DNA of 57,604 bases from NCBI GenBank assembly GCA_015060255.1, contig SUYV01000007.1, positions 1-57,604 on the forward strand, written 5' to 3'. The notes beneath the pieces are model-generated. The model saw only the letters and a program-made list of their open reading frames with translations. It did not search any database and had not been told where the DNA came from. Positions 57,507-57,604 of the stretch are shown in pieces. Positions within the stretch are counted from its first letter, which is position 1. Each line of letters opens with the position of its first letter. The stretch is from Bacteroidales bacterium. GTDB lineage: Bacteria; Bacteroidota; Bacteroidia; Bacteroidales; UBA932. The translations under genes and the position numbers were made by a program.

Positions 57507-57604
57507 ATGCAAAAGGTGACCTCAAAACACCTCAAAATCTACTTCTTCAGGGAGGACAAAAGATATTTTTTAGATCACACCGAAATACTTCTCAAAAATT
57601 CCTT
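57507..57604 (+). CDS. Possible start of a gene running off the window
   Basis: From ATG 57507 a frame is open to the window end (32 codons, MQKVTSKHLKIYFFREDKRYF). Its start lies in the loop and right arm of the inverted repeat at 57487-57521. It is too short to identify. Its position just behind a tRNA gene makes a mobile-element gene conceivable, but nothing in the visible residues proves it. Confidence 0.2.
   Translation, partial: MQKVTSKHLKIYFFREDKRYFLDHTEILLKNS

Overview
The window reads as chromosomal DNA of a Bacteroidales-type bacterium. Supporting this are a SusC/SusD polysaccharide utilization locus (PUL) with a SusR-like membrane regulator, BACON domains on glycoside hydrolases, many TAnnTTTG (-7) promoter boxes of the Bacteroidetes kind in front of genes, a FeoA-FeoB fusion and a hemerythrin/LuxR pair. 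Base composition is moderate, with one clearly A+T-rich island. An uncultured gut or rumen lineage is plausible, but that is inference.

Layout. 1-7406 is housekeeping: a prenyl diphosphate synthase end, a U32 protein, a REP-associated transposase (RAYT) cassette bracketed by hairpin repeats, recO, rdgB, an S41 protease and a HAD phosphatase. 7379-23816 is a PUL. Reading leftward from 22617 it holds a SusR-like regulator, SusC, SusD, a four-domain surface glycan-binding lipoprotein, two GH16 enzymes, a CotH-like protein and a GH5 enzyme; a GH53 endo-galactanase is divergent. 23839-34751 is a secreted protease region: an A+T-rich lipoprotein/subtilase pair, a GH2 beta-galactosidase, then two tandem copies of a subtilase plus lipocalin-like lipoprotein unit. 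34748-44275 holds queH, nhaC, a quinone reductase, a second unrelated-looking RAYT, hemerythrin and LuxR genes, feoAB, an epimerase and an unknown gene. 44411-49991 is a tripartite RND efflux operon. 50077-52773 holds a lipoprotein and an MscS-type channel. 52776-57099 is a shikimate operon (aroB, an aroD-aroA fusion, aroC). A tRNA-Leu(CAA) gene with a strong hairpin behind it closes the window.

How it works together: the PUL would bind glycan at the surface, cut it with GH16/GH5 (and GH53/GH2 for galactans) and import oligosaccharides through SusCD under SusR-like control. The subtilases are predicted lipoproteins and probably act at or outside the outer membrane.

The most unusual content is the repeat biology. 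(1) Two RAYT genes each have their own hairpin repeat family. (2) A 28-nt hairpin element lies 5-13 nt before the start codon of five separate downstream genes, always in gene orientation, and its stem shows compensatory changes (CC/GG versus TT/AA). (3) The same element, with two truncated 21-nt copies, sits in frame inside aroC, and a different palindrome-rich block of about 156 nt sits in frame inside queH. Together these suggest a genome actively remodelled by small palindromic repeats, including inside proteins.
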